A stretch of 64,000 nucleotides of DNA from Phytophthora hibernalis (taxonomy: Eukaryota; Oomycota; Peronosporomycetes; Peronosporales; Peronosporaceae), in assembly GCA_012656075.1 (NCBI GenBank), contig JAAKBF010000014.1:372001-436000 (forward strand), given 5' to 3'. Shown piece after piece: positions 47,074-58,204 of the stretch. The translations under genes and the position numbers were made by a program. How positions within the stretch are numbered: position 1 is the first letter of the stretch; every line of letters starts with the position of its first letter. Below the pieces are notes generated by a model that did no database searches, had not been told where the DNA came from, and worked only from the letters and a program-made list of their open reading frames with translations.

Positions 47074-47197
47074 GTAAACGTCCTCGTGTCGTTGGCGAGA
47101 ACAGCAGAGATGGCCCAGTCACTTGCGTACACAATGATCACTGGCTCCAGTTCCGGGCTGTAATGGCGCAACAATGGGGTGTCGGCTATCTTCAACT

Positions 47198-48463
47198 TCA
47201 ATCGACGAAACGCTTCTTCGGCGTGCTTCCATCTTTTGAGTCGTCTTCTGCGGTTCGACGTTCGAACTCTTCCACCGACAGGCTGTACAACACCGACGCA
47301 TATATGGCGAAGTCTGCGATGAATCGATGATAGTAGTTAAGACTGCCCAAGACCGACTGGAGTGCTTTCAACGTGCGAGGAAAGTCTAGAGATGACGGTG
47401 CCTCCAAGTTCTTCGGTTTGGCCTCCAGACCTAGGTTCGACACCGAGTGGCCCAAGTAGTCGACCTTCGACATACCCCAGCTGCTCTTCTCCACACTTAT
47501 GGAGAGATTCCACTGGTCGCATGCAGCGAGCAAGTTTTCGACCTTCATGCATAGGTTATCCCACGATGTAGCGCCCACAAGGATATCATCGATGTACGAC
47601 CGACGCCCCAATATCGACTTTCGATTTATCTTGTTTCTCGAAAGGTTGTAGTGAGGCCTAGCCAAGACAAGATCCTTGATGTGGCGTAGTATCCAATCTC
47701 GAATGGTGGACACACCAGGACTGTCAATGACGACGGTGTCACTTGGTAAATAACCTTTATCGAGAACTCTTCCAGTAGACAGTGGGTCAACTGCATCCTG
47801 CACAATTGTGTCGGGCCTCTCAGACACTACGAAATTATGGAGCCTACCCATCGATATTATTACTCTCCGAACGTTAGCAAGCTTGACCTGCAGCGGTCGA
47901 CGCAGAATTCGCCACTTCGTCGTCATCAAGCCAAAAGCCTGCTCAATCTTGATCCTCAATTGACTTACGTAAAAATTATATGCATCATTGTGATGGTTTT
48001 CACGATGGGATCCGGAAAATGGGGTGATCAGGTGCTCACCAGGTATGTATGCGTTGTCACCGATGATATATTTGCCAATTGGCAGCTTCTCCACGAGACC
48101 TGCTGCACTCGTTTTACTGAATGCACGAACATCGTTTGCTCCGCCAGGTGCAGAGACACACATGAACGTGAATCTACTCAGGTGATCACATACGGCTTGT
48201 ACGTTCACCCCAACGGCTTGGTAGTGTCCAGAAATATAGGACGAAACATTGCCAGTTTCCGTTGTCGAGGGAGTTTTAATCCGTACCAACATCCCGTCCA
48301 CATAACCAATACAGCCATTGAGCACTCCGTATGAACTACAAATAGTGAAGTCGGCAGCAGTTCTCGTAAGGTCTGCGTTGATCTTGAGGAAGTGCATGTT
48401 TAACGCCTTGCAGGATAAAACGGCTTTGATTACCAGGTGCAGAATCCGATATAACGAAGCCAC
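47198..48463 (-). pseudogene. Fusion ORF: Harbinger transposase joined to C-terminal half of Gypsy reverse transcriptase
   Basis: A single 421-codon open frame. Residues ~1-280 are a Harbinger DDE transposase: CIGYVDGMLVRIKTPS (first Asp), YIIGDNAYIPGEHLITPFSG (second Asp), RIKIEQAFGLMTTKWRILRR (Glu), ending in the typical tail RPHYNLSRN. Without a stop the frame goes on, at ~47620, into RRSYIDDILVGATSWDNL (the YxDD box), SVEKSSWGMSKVDYLGHSVS and QSVLGSLNYYHRFIADF, the second half of a Gypsy reverse transcriptase. The fingers and first half of the palm are missing. The most likely origin is a deletion or a 5'-truncated Gypsy joined to the transposase gene. Whether the fusion is transcribed is unknown. 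Confidence 0.85.
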
Positions 48464-49016
48464 GCTGATCTCGGCAATATCGCGTACACCCTAGTAGCTC
48501 CCCCAGCCAGCCATCGAAGTAGACAATGCAGCACGATTTCTCGAGCAATAGGTTTTACCCCTGAAGGCATGATCGCCCGAGACTGGTCGACGCAGATATC
48601 ATTTCAGAGAAGTGACAGTAACTTTTTGAATGACACGACACTCATTCGGTACGTGCGATAGAACTTGCCCTCCGATTCCAACTGCTGAACACGTTCACCC
48701 CACTGCAATCGCTGTCGAAAAACGCGTTCTCCACGGCTACAGAGTCCTTCGTTCAGTATGACGAAACGCATGACCAACTGCTCTTGCGCATCGTCAGAAT
48801 CAAACTCTGCATCGTCATCCATATCGTCGGAATCCCAAACTGTCTCCATGATTTTTGGCTGGTCAGCGTTGTTTGCGTTTGTAAAATGACAATATCTATC
48901 GCAACATTTATACACGCTACGGCAGGGGGCGATAAGAATGAAAAGTTGCGCGGGGAGAATTTTGTCATATGTCTGGTAGCGAACGCTACCGCGCAACCGA
49001 CTGATAAGAACGGCCC
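47620..49016 (-). mobile_element. Harbinger element 3, truncated
   Basis: The 5' end (minus strand) is GGGCCGTTCTTATCAGTCGG at 49016, flanked by TTA (49017-49019). The transposase starts at ATG 48849 (METVWDSDDMDDDAEFDSDD) with ERVFRQRLQWGERVQQLES, continues through RQIAREIVLHC-type sequence at ~48560-48480 in another frame, and ends in the fusion frame above. The other terminus and any Myb-like ORF are missing, replaced by Gypsy pol at ~47620. A short palindrome GGTAGCG-AA-CGCTACC lies near the terminal repeat (48974-48989). Confidence 0.7.
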
Positions 49017-49019
49017 TTA

Positions 49020-51493
49020 ACCAAAAATATAAACCGCCGCGTAGTGAAACAATAAGTACAATACCGGTACATTCGATATGAGTGACATATCTGCCCGGCA
49101 GACCAAGGCAAGTAAATCGATCACCTTTGCGCTTCCACTCTAAAATTTTAGGATCAAGGTCCTGAGGGTATGATGAACAGGTATGTATTATAATAGATCG
49201 TAGATAGGCGTTATGAACCAGGGTTTAGAGAGATATGACCAAATACATTGCGATCAGAACGAGACCTAACCCCGCCTGCAGGTGAAATACGGTACCGGTA
49301 CATTTTTATCAGCCCAAGTTCATCTCGTCGCGATTTCTTGGCACAAGCAGATGCTGCGGTGCGCAGGTGATGGGCCAAGAACATACACGTATACCGGCAT
49401 TTCCTTGTCATACCGGTGTTGTGCCTTTCTTTTCTTTTGGCTAAATGGAAATTAAAAACTATGTTTTTTTCCGAGCGCTTTAATAAGTGTTTAGGGGTTC
49501 TTAGTAGGATTAGAACTGTTTTATCAACCTTAGTCAGGATTAACAACAAACACGTGGTGACCGATGAACCTTTGATGAAGCGCTCAAAGGATTTGATGCG
49601 CTGAATCAAAGTGTCATTTTCTTTGCAAATGCCCGAATGCCGCTGCTCTGACCGGCATTCGGGTCTTTTCGAGCAAAACCATCCATTGAAAGTCTTAATA
49701 AACGTGTCATGCAGCATCAAGGCTCAACGCAAGCGCTCGATTTGAAGCCTTATTACGCGCCCCGACTAAGATGCAATAAAGACAATACCACAGCACCAGT
49801 ATTATCCCCGACTAAAAGTATCATTTTAGAATACAGCATACAGACGTCCCTATCAGTAGACGCAGTAGGGTTTCTGAAGCGATTTCAGAGGGATTAGATA
49901 TTGTTCTATCAGATAACTGATTTTAAGAACTCAATGAAATCGGATATATTGGGATATTTAAATGAAGAGGTGCGCCTACTGAGGGACTTCTGTACCGGTA
50001 ACATGGGCTCAGGTTTGAAGGATATTTGAATACAGGTACTGTAGCGTCTAATATGAATATTGCTGTATATTACTAGTAGTATTGTGCGAGTGCCTTGAGT
50101 CGGTGACTGACTGCCTGTGAGGCCTAACAGCACCACATACTTCAATGGTGGAGCACCCTTCCTGGATTCCAGACTCACCATCTCAATTAATTTCCCGACT
50201 AATCCTTGAGCTTTTCTAAATCGACATTTTAGCTTATTGACCACCTCCGATTTATACAGGCCCATCTAGGAGGAGAAAGCCAGATTAAGAAGCCCGATTA
50301 GGCGGACAAAATAGTAGAAAGGCACAATAACTTATGACAAGGAAATGCAGGTATGTTTCGGTTAGGTACGATGCATTACTGTAGACAACAAGTCTCCCCG
50401 CCTCGCCGCGGTGTGATGACAGGATGCATCGTACTGGTGTCGGTCTTCCACCACTCTAAAACAGCTCTACCTGGTCTTGCTAGACAGACTGCTCAATTAT
50501 CTTTTAACGCTTTGCATACTACACTCTCTTTTGCCATGGATTTCATGTGTGCTGCGACGCTAAGCGCCAGAGGTGTCGCCAACCTCCTGCCATCCATTTG
50601 GATGTAACGATTTGAAAAATGAAGCTGAGCCAATCATAACACGTCGTACTTTAAAATACATTGTACGGTACGATGGGCCCTTATGACAAAACAAACAACG
50701 CTGCTACATATAGCGTCTTGTGATTGGTAGAAACTGGTATGCCCTTAACAAAGCAACCCCTTATGACAAGGAAATGTCGGTAGTGTACTCCATGCACATT
50801 AAATGAGAAACAAATGTAAATTTAAAAATTCCTGGGGTTTCCTGTAATTATAGTCTGTCAACCCCCTTTCTTGTAGTCTCTGTATTTCTTGCCTGAATTT
50901 CAGAGTGCAAGGCGCGACTTTGCACCGGTATTATTCCTATTGTGTCATTAGCAAAGTGAGTGACGCTTGTAACAGGGGGAATACGGTATTGTTTGTTCTA
51001 CTCAACATTTTCAGTCGAATCGATCGGGTGATAATCGCCCCACTATCAAATATCATATGATTTATGATAGTTTTTCTCACTCTTGCGTATGATAGTCTTA
51101 AAGCGTCGACATTGCCAACCCAGACATCCCAAGAACGCGTCTGAGTAGCCTCGTATCTAAACGGCGTCGCAGCCCAGCGTCAAGTGTAATGTATCAGCCT
51201 GCGACCTCCAACATGTACCGATTGGTAGTACAGCCGATCGCGAAGGCGACAGTAGGCGAGCGCGACACCTCCGGCAACACGCTTGAGCCCTTTGTTGCTA
51301 CTGAAATACCGTATTCGGGTGAGCATGCTGCTTTATAGCAGCTGATTCCATTATAATAGGCTCTCACAGAGAGACTCAACAACCTGAAATCCCTACCCCG
51401 AGACTGGTGAAAACAACAAGGTCTTTAACGACGCCGTCCTTCATGCGCAACACGACCTTCATGAGCAACGCGAAGTCCAGCTCAATATCGTCC
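49020..51493. other. ~2.5 kb without recognised genes
   Basis: Only short frames are seen. Notable structures are a stem-loop at 49632-49663 (CCCGAATGCCG, 10-nt loop, CGGCATTCGGG), a 17-bp direct repeat CTTATGACAAGGAAATG at 50331-50347 and 50760-50776 with a partial third copy at ~50680, and a near-palindrome around ATATCATATGAT at 51047-51066. Several copies of ACCGGTA occur. On the minus strand 51493-51376 reads DIELDFALLMKVVLRMKDGV, faintly like the C-terminal domain of lipoate-protein ligase, ending at the Copia LTR; too short to call a gene. Confidence 0.5.
49632..49663. repeat. 11-bp-arm stem-loop
   Basis: CCCGAATGCCG (49632-49642) and CGGCATTCGGG (49653-49663) are exact reverse complements around a 10-nt loop and are followed by TCTTTT. 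The shape mimics a bacterial intrinsic terminator, but the surroundings are eukaryotic and no gene is close. Confidence 0.8.
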
Positions 51494-51599
51494 TGTAATA
51501 ATGGGTGTTGATGTAATACCGAGTATAAATGTCGTTTCAGCTCGCCAACGGACTCGCATCGCAACAGTCAGGTCTTGAACTTCAATATGAATTTCAACA
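51494..51599 (-). repeat. Copia 3' LTR (~106 bp)
   Basis: Starts TGTTGAAATTCATATTGAAG directly after the purine tract at 51600-51611 and ends CCCATTATTACA. It matches the 5' LTR except for substitutions and ~20 extra bases. It contains TTTATACT, a possible TATA element. Likeness continues ~10 bp further (GGACGATATT versus GGAAGATATT), so the end is approximate. Confidence 0.75.
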
Positions 51600-51663
51600 C
51601 ACCCTCCCCAAAGATAGCTTCGACTTCGAAGCTTGACCTTCGACTACTTTGCATCTGCAATTT

Positions 51664-52098
51664 CTAGGGACTGCAACAACACCTCCAACAGTTTTTGTCC
51701 AAGGCCTTCGTGAACGCGTCTGCCGGGTTGCCTTCGCCTTTCACCTTGTGTAACTCGATTACACCCTTTTGCACCTGCTCGCGTACAAAGTGCCAGCGCA
51801 ACTCGATGTGATGCGATCGTCGGGTATACGCCGGATTAGTCGCCATGATGTGTGCAGTTTGATTGTCGATACCGATCCGTATGTTGATCGAATGACCTGG
51901 CAAGATCTCTTGCAACATTCTACTCTCAGCCACAGCTTCCATCCTCGCCTCGCACGAGGCCACATACAGGGCCTCAGCTGTCGAAAGTGCTATAATCGAC
52001 AGCGGCGGGACATCCACGTAATGCACCTCCTGCCAGCCTGAAGATGAAGCCCGTTGTGCTCTTCCGCTGCTCGGGGTCATTTGTCCAGTCACTGTCAC
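51664..52098 (-). pseudogene. Copia RNase H
   Basis: 144 codons reading SIIALSTAEALYVASCEARM (canonical ALSTAEAEY), the Asp in IGIDNQTAHIMATNP, RRSHHIELRWHFVREQV and NPADAFTKALDKN, the standard Copia RNase H tail. The stop at 51664 is followed within ~60 bp by the purine tract and 3' LTR. The first part of the domain lies in a different frame around 52100-52370. Confidence 0.85.
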
Positions 52099-52373
52099 TG
52101 AATCCCGCCAGTGCTATCTCTGTTACCATGTCCTGATTTTTGTGTAGGTGATCCCGTAGTCAAGAGTGCCAGCCAGATATCTAAGAGCGCGCTTTAAAGC
52201 GCCCACATGCTTTGCAGATGGGTTGGCTACGAAGCGACTCAATTGCCCCAATAGAAAAGCCAAGTCCGGCCTGGTGCTCGTCGCCAGATACATGAACATA
52301 CCGATTGCCTCGCGGTACGGGAAGCTGATATCGGACTTCTCATCTTTTTCAGCGGAGCAAGCCTCACGTTCAT

Positions 52374-54396
52374 CTACATAGGATTGCCCACGGTATGTAC
52401 ATCTTGATAACCGAATTTCTCCAGTATCTCCCTGGCATTCTTACCCTGGTGGATGCTGATGCTTTCACGTGTCTGCTTCACCTCGACTCCTAAATACTGC
52501 GTTAATAGCTCTTGATCTTTCAGGCTATATGAGTTGTTCAGGTCCTCGAACGACGTTCTCTTGTACTGCTCGTTGTTGGTCGCAACTAAAATGTCATCTA
52601 CGTAGATGAGCACGAACAAACCGTGTTTCCTTCGCATTTGTAGTAAAAACAAGGCTCCGTAAGCGATCGCTGATATCCTCGATCAATGAACCACTGGTTC
52701 ACTTCCGAATTCCACTCACACCCCGACTGGTGCAAACCGTACAACGCCTTGAGTACAACGTACATGTGACCGTTTACCTGACACGGATATCCGTCGATAG
52801 AGCACAAGTACTGCCGAATGGACAACCATGCGTTCTAATACGCCGTGTTGATGTCCCCTCCGTACACGTCCAGTCGTAGCTCTGCTGCAATTGCCAACAG
52901 CAGCCGAAATGACGACAACCTCGCACTGGTGCGAACGTCTCGAGGAAATCAATACCTGGACGCTGGTAGTTTCCGAGAGCCACGAGGCGCGCCTTGAATC
53001 TGACCACGTAGCCGTGCTGATCGGATTTCAACGCGTACATCCACATGGTGTTCACCGGCTTGGCGTTTTCGGGGACCTCGTCACCAAGAATCTCCTCAAT
53101 CACATATTTGTCATTTAGAGCCGTCATCTCTTCCATCTCCGCCATCAGAAAGAATTGTCGCCACTTCGAGCGCAACATCTCTCGTCGATTCCGCGGGAGC
53201 TTGACTTGGGTCGCCCTGATTTGTCGACCGTTCTTGTCCAATACTCGGGAGTTTTTCAGCGTGAGGTTCGTCACGTAGTCGTATAAATAACGCGGTCGTC
53301 GGCGCTCTTGGTACTCGCGCAGTCCTGTGCGAGTCCGTTTAGGTTCCGGCTTGTCCGCCTCTTGCTCAACACGCTCTTCTTCCGAAGGAGTCTCCTCACT
53401 ATGTGTGCGTTTTCCCGTCTGGCACGGAAGAGAAGCAGGCCTTTCGCTGGCATCATCGGTTTCCACGGGACCACTACCATCTTTATCCGAAGGGTCAGCT
53501 TCGTCAGCATCATCCTCCAGCCCAGAAACCCTTTCAACGTGTGTGCCCATCCCGATCTCGTCTTCAGCAAAGACGCTCGCCACCGTGACGACCTCGTCAC
53601 TGGCATTTTCTTTGTCTTCTGTATCCTCCAGGTCTTCATCCGTTACGGATGACTCGCAAGTACCAGCCACCGACTCTGCTTCTTCATTATCGGCCGCATC
53701 AACGATCGATCCTGGTTCTTCGGTGTCACGTGCATTCGGTTCTTCTCCATCTGGTTGAGCGGCTTGCGAACTACCCACTACTCCATTGCGAAGTACATCG
53801 CGGATCTGTCCACCACCTGCAACTCCTCCACCTTGATGACAATAATCGTTATCCACGAGCTCATCGCCCTCCTGCAATACGTCATTGGCTTCATCTGCAA
53901 GTTCTTTGTCCTCTTCAAGAGCGTCATTCTCGCTCTCCTTGAGCCCAAGGGGTTGATCTTCATTGGTCTCGACCTCCATTGATGCTGTGACTGTGATCAT
54001 TTCGGTGTCCACGTTGTCACCATTATTTTCCTTATTCTGCTTTTCCGTCGAGAAGTTCAACGACGACCAGCCAACAGTTTCCTCTTCAACTTCATGACGG
54101 TCTCGATAGACCACCTCTTCCGCCAATCGAAGGTCAGACACGAACTTCGCCGTGTACTCTTTAGGGAAATAGACCTTGCAGCCCACCACGTTCTCCGCGT
54201 ATCCCAGCATATAGCCCAACTTGGCATTGCTGTTGTACTTGCGCCGGCCCGGCGTCACTCGAACGTGCACGTACGCCAAGAATCCAAACTTTCGAATGTG
54301 ATGCACGTCTGGTTTGGCTCCGAAGATCATCTCGTACGGAACTCCCTGTGTCTCCTTGTTGAGGGACCGGTTCTTGATGTAAACCGCGTTCCGCAT
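52374..54396 (-). pseudogene. Copia integrase C-terminus, acidic linker and reverse transcriptase
   Basis: A 540-codon open frame (54396-52774) begins with MRNAVYIKNRSLNKETQGVP and YEMIFGAKPDVHHIRKFG, the end of the Copia integrase core. It continues through a ~250-residue acidic low-complexity linker and then enters the reverse transcriptase (PVNTMWMYALKSDQHGYVVR, FKARLVALGNYQRPGIDF, ETFAPV). After two frame changes come LKALYGLHQSGCEWN (52825-52598) and the catalytic LIYVDDILVATNNEQ with YLGVEV (52652-52374). The order matches other Copia polymerases. Confidence 0.85.
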
Positions 54397-54405
54397 AGCC
54401 TCTGG

Positions 54406-55404
54406 TCATATACTACGAGGAAGGCCAGACTGCTCCATCATGGCCTTGGTCATCTCCACCAGTGACTGGTGCCTATGCTCGCAAAGGTTTAACTGCGAGC
54501 TCTTGGATCGCACCTGGATGTGTTCGATGCCGTGCAACTTGTACAACGCCTCCATTACTTCGTTCACAAACTCGCCGCCCTTGTCTGTAAGCACCTGCTT
54601 CACTGTGTAAGTGATCACCTTCTTCATCATCCTGCCAGCTTGGCGCTCATCCCACAGCACGTATAGTTGTTTGCCACCTCGCATCGACTTGTTCTTCAGC
54701 ATGTGAACCGTGACAAACCGAGAGTACCCGACCATGATCACCAGGACAGCCTCGAACCGACTGCTGTTTCCTTTGCCCGGGAAAAACACGTCTGCCTATA
54801 CCACTTGGTTCGGCGCTTTAGTAACTCGATCCAGTTTCTTGCGATACTACTTCTTCTGCTTGCTGAAGTGGTACGCGTCGCACGAGTCCTGCTGACGCTG
54901 CGTTATCATCATGCCCTGCACAAGCCCCTTATCCACCATAGTCTTGAGATACAGCGGACATATGTGCCTCATGCATTCGTGCCAGCGTTGTAGAGTTCCC
55001 ACTCCCTCTGATATCGTGTAGTTGGCCAAAGGCCGGTCCTCTGGTCCCAATACGACCCATTCAGAAGGATAAAAGCTTGGAAACCCCAAGTTGCGTCCTG
55101 TGGTGGGGCCATGACGACCCGCCTTCCTTCCCAGGAAATGATGAAGCTTCGAGTCCCTTAGTCATAGTCGAACTCGACCCTGTTTGTTCACCAATCCCGG
55201 TGAGAACAGCCCATATTCCGCGTCTGGTACATAAAAGACATCGTCGATGAACATGACTACTTCCTCTCCGTCGACTTCGTTCACTTTCGCCACTGTACCC
55301 ATTCTGGCAATCCGCAAAATGACACTCGGTGACGGTCCTCGATCACTTCTCCCGGCTGCTGTGTCTTCAGTGAATGAGACAAAGTGAAAACGCAGCCCAG
55401 TCAC
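54406..55404 (-). pseudogene. Copia protease tail and integrase
   Basis: 55404-55162 has VMFIDDVFYVPDAEYGLFSP, the region just after the Copia protease active site; the DSG-type site itself is not clear. 55089-54847 has the integrase zinc finger (LQRWHECMRHICPLYLKTMV and CDAYHFSKQKK; the last Cys is Tyr-His changed). 54789-54406 has the catalytic core: VLVIMVGYSRFVTVHML, the Asp in VLTDKGGEFVNEVMEALYKL and a segment SSQLNLCEHRHQSLVEM where the canonical PQQNGxAER has become divergent. Loss of usual residues suggests that this integrase is inactive, apart from frameshifts. Confidence 0.75.
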
Positions 55405-55462
55405 GTGAGATACGACGCTGTGTAAAAATACCTAAGCGCCGCTTGCAGCAGCGTCTTGTTCA

Positions 55463-56627
55463 TTAGCTTCTTTGTTCCATTTCAGCAACCTCAGCCCCAT
55501 GATCAGCCCTAGATTCATCTCCATGAGACTCACCCGGCTGTGTGGCAATTCCCGTCACCACGCCTTCAGCAACGACTTCCTCCTCACTTTGCATCACCTC
55601 CAGTGACGTTTTGCCATCCGGACAAAGTGTGCCGTTTCTCCGCGGTGTCCTCTTCTTCACATTGTCCTCGGCACTACTATGCTTCTTCGCCCTCTTCTGA
55701 CAGCTTGCCTTAAGGTGGTCGGTGCTTCCGCACACGAAACACGAGCGAGATTATCCTTGTCCTTTCGAACTTGCTTTCTCGTTTCCACCCTTGTCTTACC
55801 CTCCTCCTCCACGCTTGATCGGCTGACAAGTCGTCTGATTGGCACCAAACGACCGATGCAACTGCTCATCGGCCTGGTTGGCCTTGTCGAAGGTCATCGC
55901 CATGGCCACTACCTTTTCCGGTGTGTCCACACAGTCCATCCCGGCATCCACAAAACCTCTCAAACGGTCAAACCGCTCGTTGGAGGGGAGCGACGACACC
56001 AGTATTCCACTGAACACGGCGTCGTCCACAGTCATACTGACCGGCTTGAGTCTTCCCTTGAGTCTGCACATGTAGTTGAGGTGCCCTCAACCTTGTAATT
56101 CTGCTTGCACTTGGCAGACTCCAACTGTGCGTATAGCTGCCGCTTCGTCATATCCTTGGTTTTGTCGTTGGTCGTGCCCTCGTACCGGTCACAAAGGTAC
56201 TCCACATGGTGGATCCGTCCTTCATGTCCATAAGCTGCTGTCCCATGTCCGTGTATACGGATGAGAAGATCAACTCCTGGAGATCCAACTGCCACCCGTC
56301 CCACGCGCTCTTCTGTAGCGACGTGGAGCCGATCGCATCGTACTTGATCTGCTGGATCATCACCTTGTACAGGTCCGTGTCCTTCTTCGGTGCAGCTATT
56401 TCCATGAGTTTCTTGTAGTACTGGAAGTTCTGTACATTCCAGCAAACTGACCGGTCGGTCATCTCAGAGACCTCGACCTCCCAAGATGCGTCCGTCGTCG
56501 ACTTGGGCATCTTGTCCTTGAAGTCTTTGCACTCCAGCAAGAACGTGAGCTCAATAACCCTGCTGGGATTTGGATCTGGGACCACTTCTGGACTAGAAGG
56601 TAAAATGAAGACTGAGTTACTACACAT
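55463..56627 (-). pseudogene. Copia gag with CCHC knuckle
   Basis: Frames 56627-56148, 56071-55796 and 55735-55463. The N-terminal part is the Copia gag fold (FKDKMPKSTTDASWEVEVSE; YDAIGSTSLQKSAWDGW; LMDMKDGSTMWSTFV). The middle (DDAVFSGILVSSLPSNERFD) is the UBN2-like motif of Copia gag. The zinc knuckle is CGSTDHLKASC preceded, one frame away, by the first Cys. Gag packages the RNA into virus-like particles. At least two frame changes interrupt it. Confidence 0.75.
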
Positions 56628-56764
56628 GCATTGCTGTCAGTACTGGACTGCCAGCCACTTCAACTTCTCGCAGCTTGTTCCTCACTTCGCTTCGTCCCTC
56701 ATCGCAGCTTCTTTCTCATTTCGCCTCGTCCCTCATTGCCAGCCCATTACTTGTAATATCTTCC

Positions 56765-56851
56765 TGTGATAACGGGTGTTGATGTCATACCGAGTATAAA
56801 TGTCGTCGCCTCGCAACAGCCAGGTCTTGAACTTCAATATGAATTCCAACA
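56765..56851 (-). repeat. Copia 5' LTR (~87 bp)
   Basis: Starts TGTTGGAATTCATATTGAAG at 56851 and ends CCCGTTATCACA. It shares the TTTATACTCGGTAT word with the 3' LTR. No textbook initiator-Met primer-binding site follows. Confidence 0.75.
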
Positions 56852-57751
56852 GAGGGGACGCCAGAGGTGGTCATGGGGGCTGCAGCTGCAACTGCTCAGC
56901 ATCTCGACGTGTATGCTCCGCGGCCCTACAAGTTCATCTTCGACCACAGCAGCAGTTGCTTTGACGAGGCGACGTGCGCTGCGGAGGTGCGCGATATCGA
57001 CGCGCCCTCGTCCTCCTTCAACTCGCATGACGCGGAGTTCGTCCTCGAGACTGACGTGTACTACAGAAAGAACGAGACCAAGAACCTCCCGGCGGCTGAT
57101 TATATTGGCACCGTTCAGGTAGACATCAATGCGAAGATGCGCACCATCCTGGTGGACTGGCTGGTGGAGGTCGGCGAGGAGTACGAACTCGACTCTCATA
57201 TATTTCACAAGACGGTACGTATAATCTTTTCTTGCAGGCGCGTGAAGTAGGCTCTCATTTATGTCGCTTTTGCTTACTCTTTTGCAGGTAAACTTCGTGG
57301 ATCGCTGTCTAAAGAAGATCAAGATCAACAGAAAGCAGTTTCAACTGCTGGGCTGCGCCTGAATGATAACTGGCAGCCAAGTTTGAGGAAGTGCACCCCC
57401 CAAACATGAAGGAATTTGTCTACATCTCTGACCAGACTTACATGTACACAGCTGAGGAGGTACGATTTTGGCGTTTTTACGGGGTGCAATCAATATTTTC
57501 TTATCGCTCCGGATGAATTTGTAGATGGTGGACATGGAGACACAAGTTGTAAAGGCACTGGAGTACCGAGTGGCATCGACTACGTGCTACGGCTTCATGC
57601 ATCGCTACATGCATGCCGGGTGCACGACGAGAAGCAACGGTCGTTGATCTCGGTAAGAATTCCCAAGTTTTGCTGTTTGTTGCTTGGTGGTTCTCCTCAA
57701 TTGTTTTTTGTCTTTCTCTGTGTAGTTTTTTGTGACTTTGCTCGGGGCTGT
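56852..57751 (+). pseudogene. Cyclin (A/B type), broken at both ends
   Basis: Cyclins activate CDKs. From ATG 56873 (MGAAAATAQHLDVYAPRPY) the frame runs to the cyclin box: MRTILVDWLVEVGEEYELD, then HIFHKT, a 73-nt intron (57215-57287), VNFVDRCLKKIKINRKQFQL, KFEEVHPPNMKEFVYISDQT, a second intron at ~57461-57525, and EMVDMETQVVKALEYRVAST. MRxILVDWL plus KFEE is the signature of A/B cyclins. In exon 2 a TGA replaces the expected Cys codon and one extra base follows. Near 57630 one missing base would restore EKQRSLISFFVTLLGAV across a third intron (57654-57725). The sequence stops there, where the MITE begins; the C-terminal cyclin fold is absent. The frame is still open leftwards up to the Copia LTR at 56851, so the true 5' end may be lost too. 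Confidence 0.85.
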
Positions 57752-57754
57752 CTA

Positions 57755-58204
57755 AGGAGGGCCATTTGCGGGCAAGGCCAGTTTCATAGAAAGGGGGTAC
57801 AATGACAATTATACAAACTCCACCAACCCATACCTCGTTAAACTGGCACTTCGCAACAATAACAGGTTTCGGATGTGACGAAATGAGCGAGTATTGGGAA
57901 TCGAAGGCACACGGAGCAGGCTCAATAAGCTCAATAAACTCTAGGTAAATCAGTCGGGATAGTTTTAAAGTGGCAAATTGCCGGAAAAGAGATACTACTG
58001 ATGATGCCGAAAGAAAGCTAAACACATTCCGGCATTTACCCATATGACGGAGGGCTGCACCAACCGCTTCCGTCCATTGTGCCCCTACAGTACATGTATT
58101 AATACTTGTACAAATCTTGTCTACAGTTTGGTATTATACCAGTAATATTTAATACCATAAAGTGCCTTTCTATGAAAATGGCCTTGCCCGCAAATGGCCC
58201 TCCT
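57755..58204. mobile_element. TA-flanked MITE inside the cyclin gene
   Basis: Terminal inverted repeats of 40 bp with one mismatch, starting AGGAGGGCCATTTGCGGGCA. They are flanked by TA (57753-57754 and 58205-58206). There is no coding content in 450 bp. The TA duplication points to a Tc1/mariner-type mobiliser. Confidence 0.9.

Larger units (their letters stand above)
51494..56851 (-). mobile_element. Ty1/Copia retrotransposon with very short LTRs
   Basis: On the minus strand the order is LTR, gag, protease, integrase, reverse transcriptase, RNase H, purine tract (TTGGGGAGGGTG), LTR, the Copia gene order. Both LTRs start TGTTG and end in ACA. The coding part needs several frame changes. The 5-bp flanks (CGTCC at 51489-51493 and GAGGG at 56852-56856) do not match, so no target duplication survives. 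Confidence 0.85.

Noticed and set aside
49632..49663. Bacterial intrinsic terminator, suggesting transferred bacterial DNA
   Set aside because: No bacterial gene, ribosome binding site or codon pattern surrounds it.
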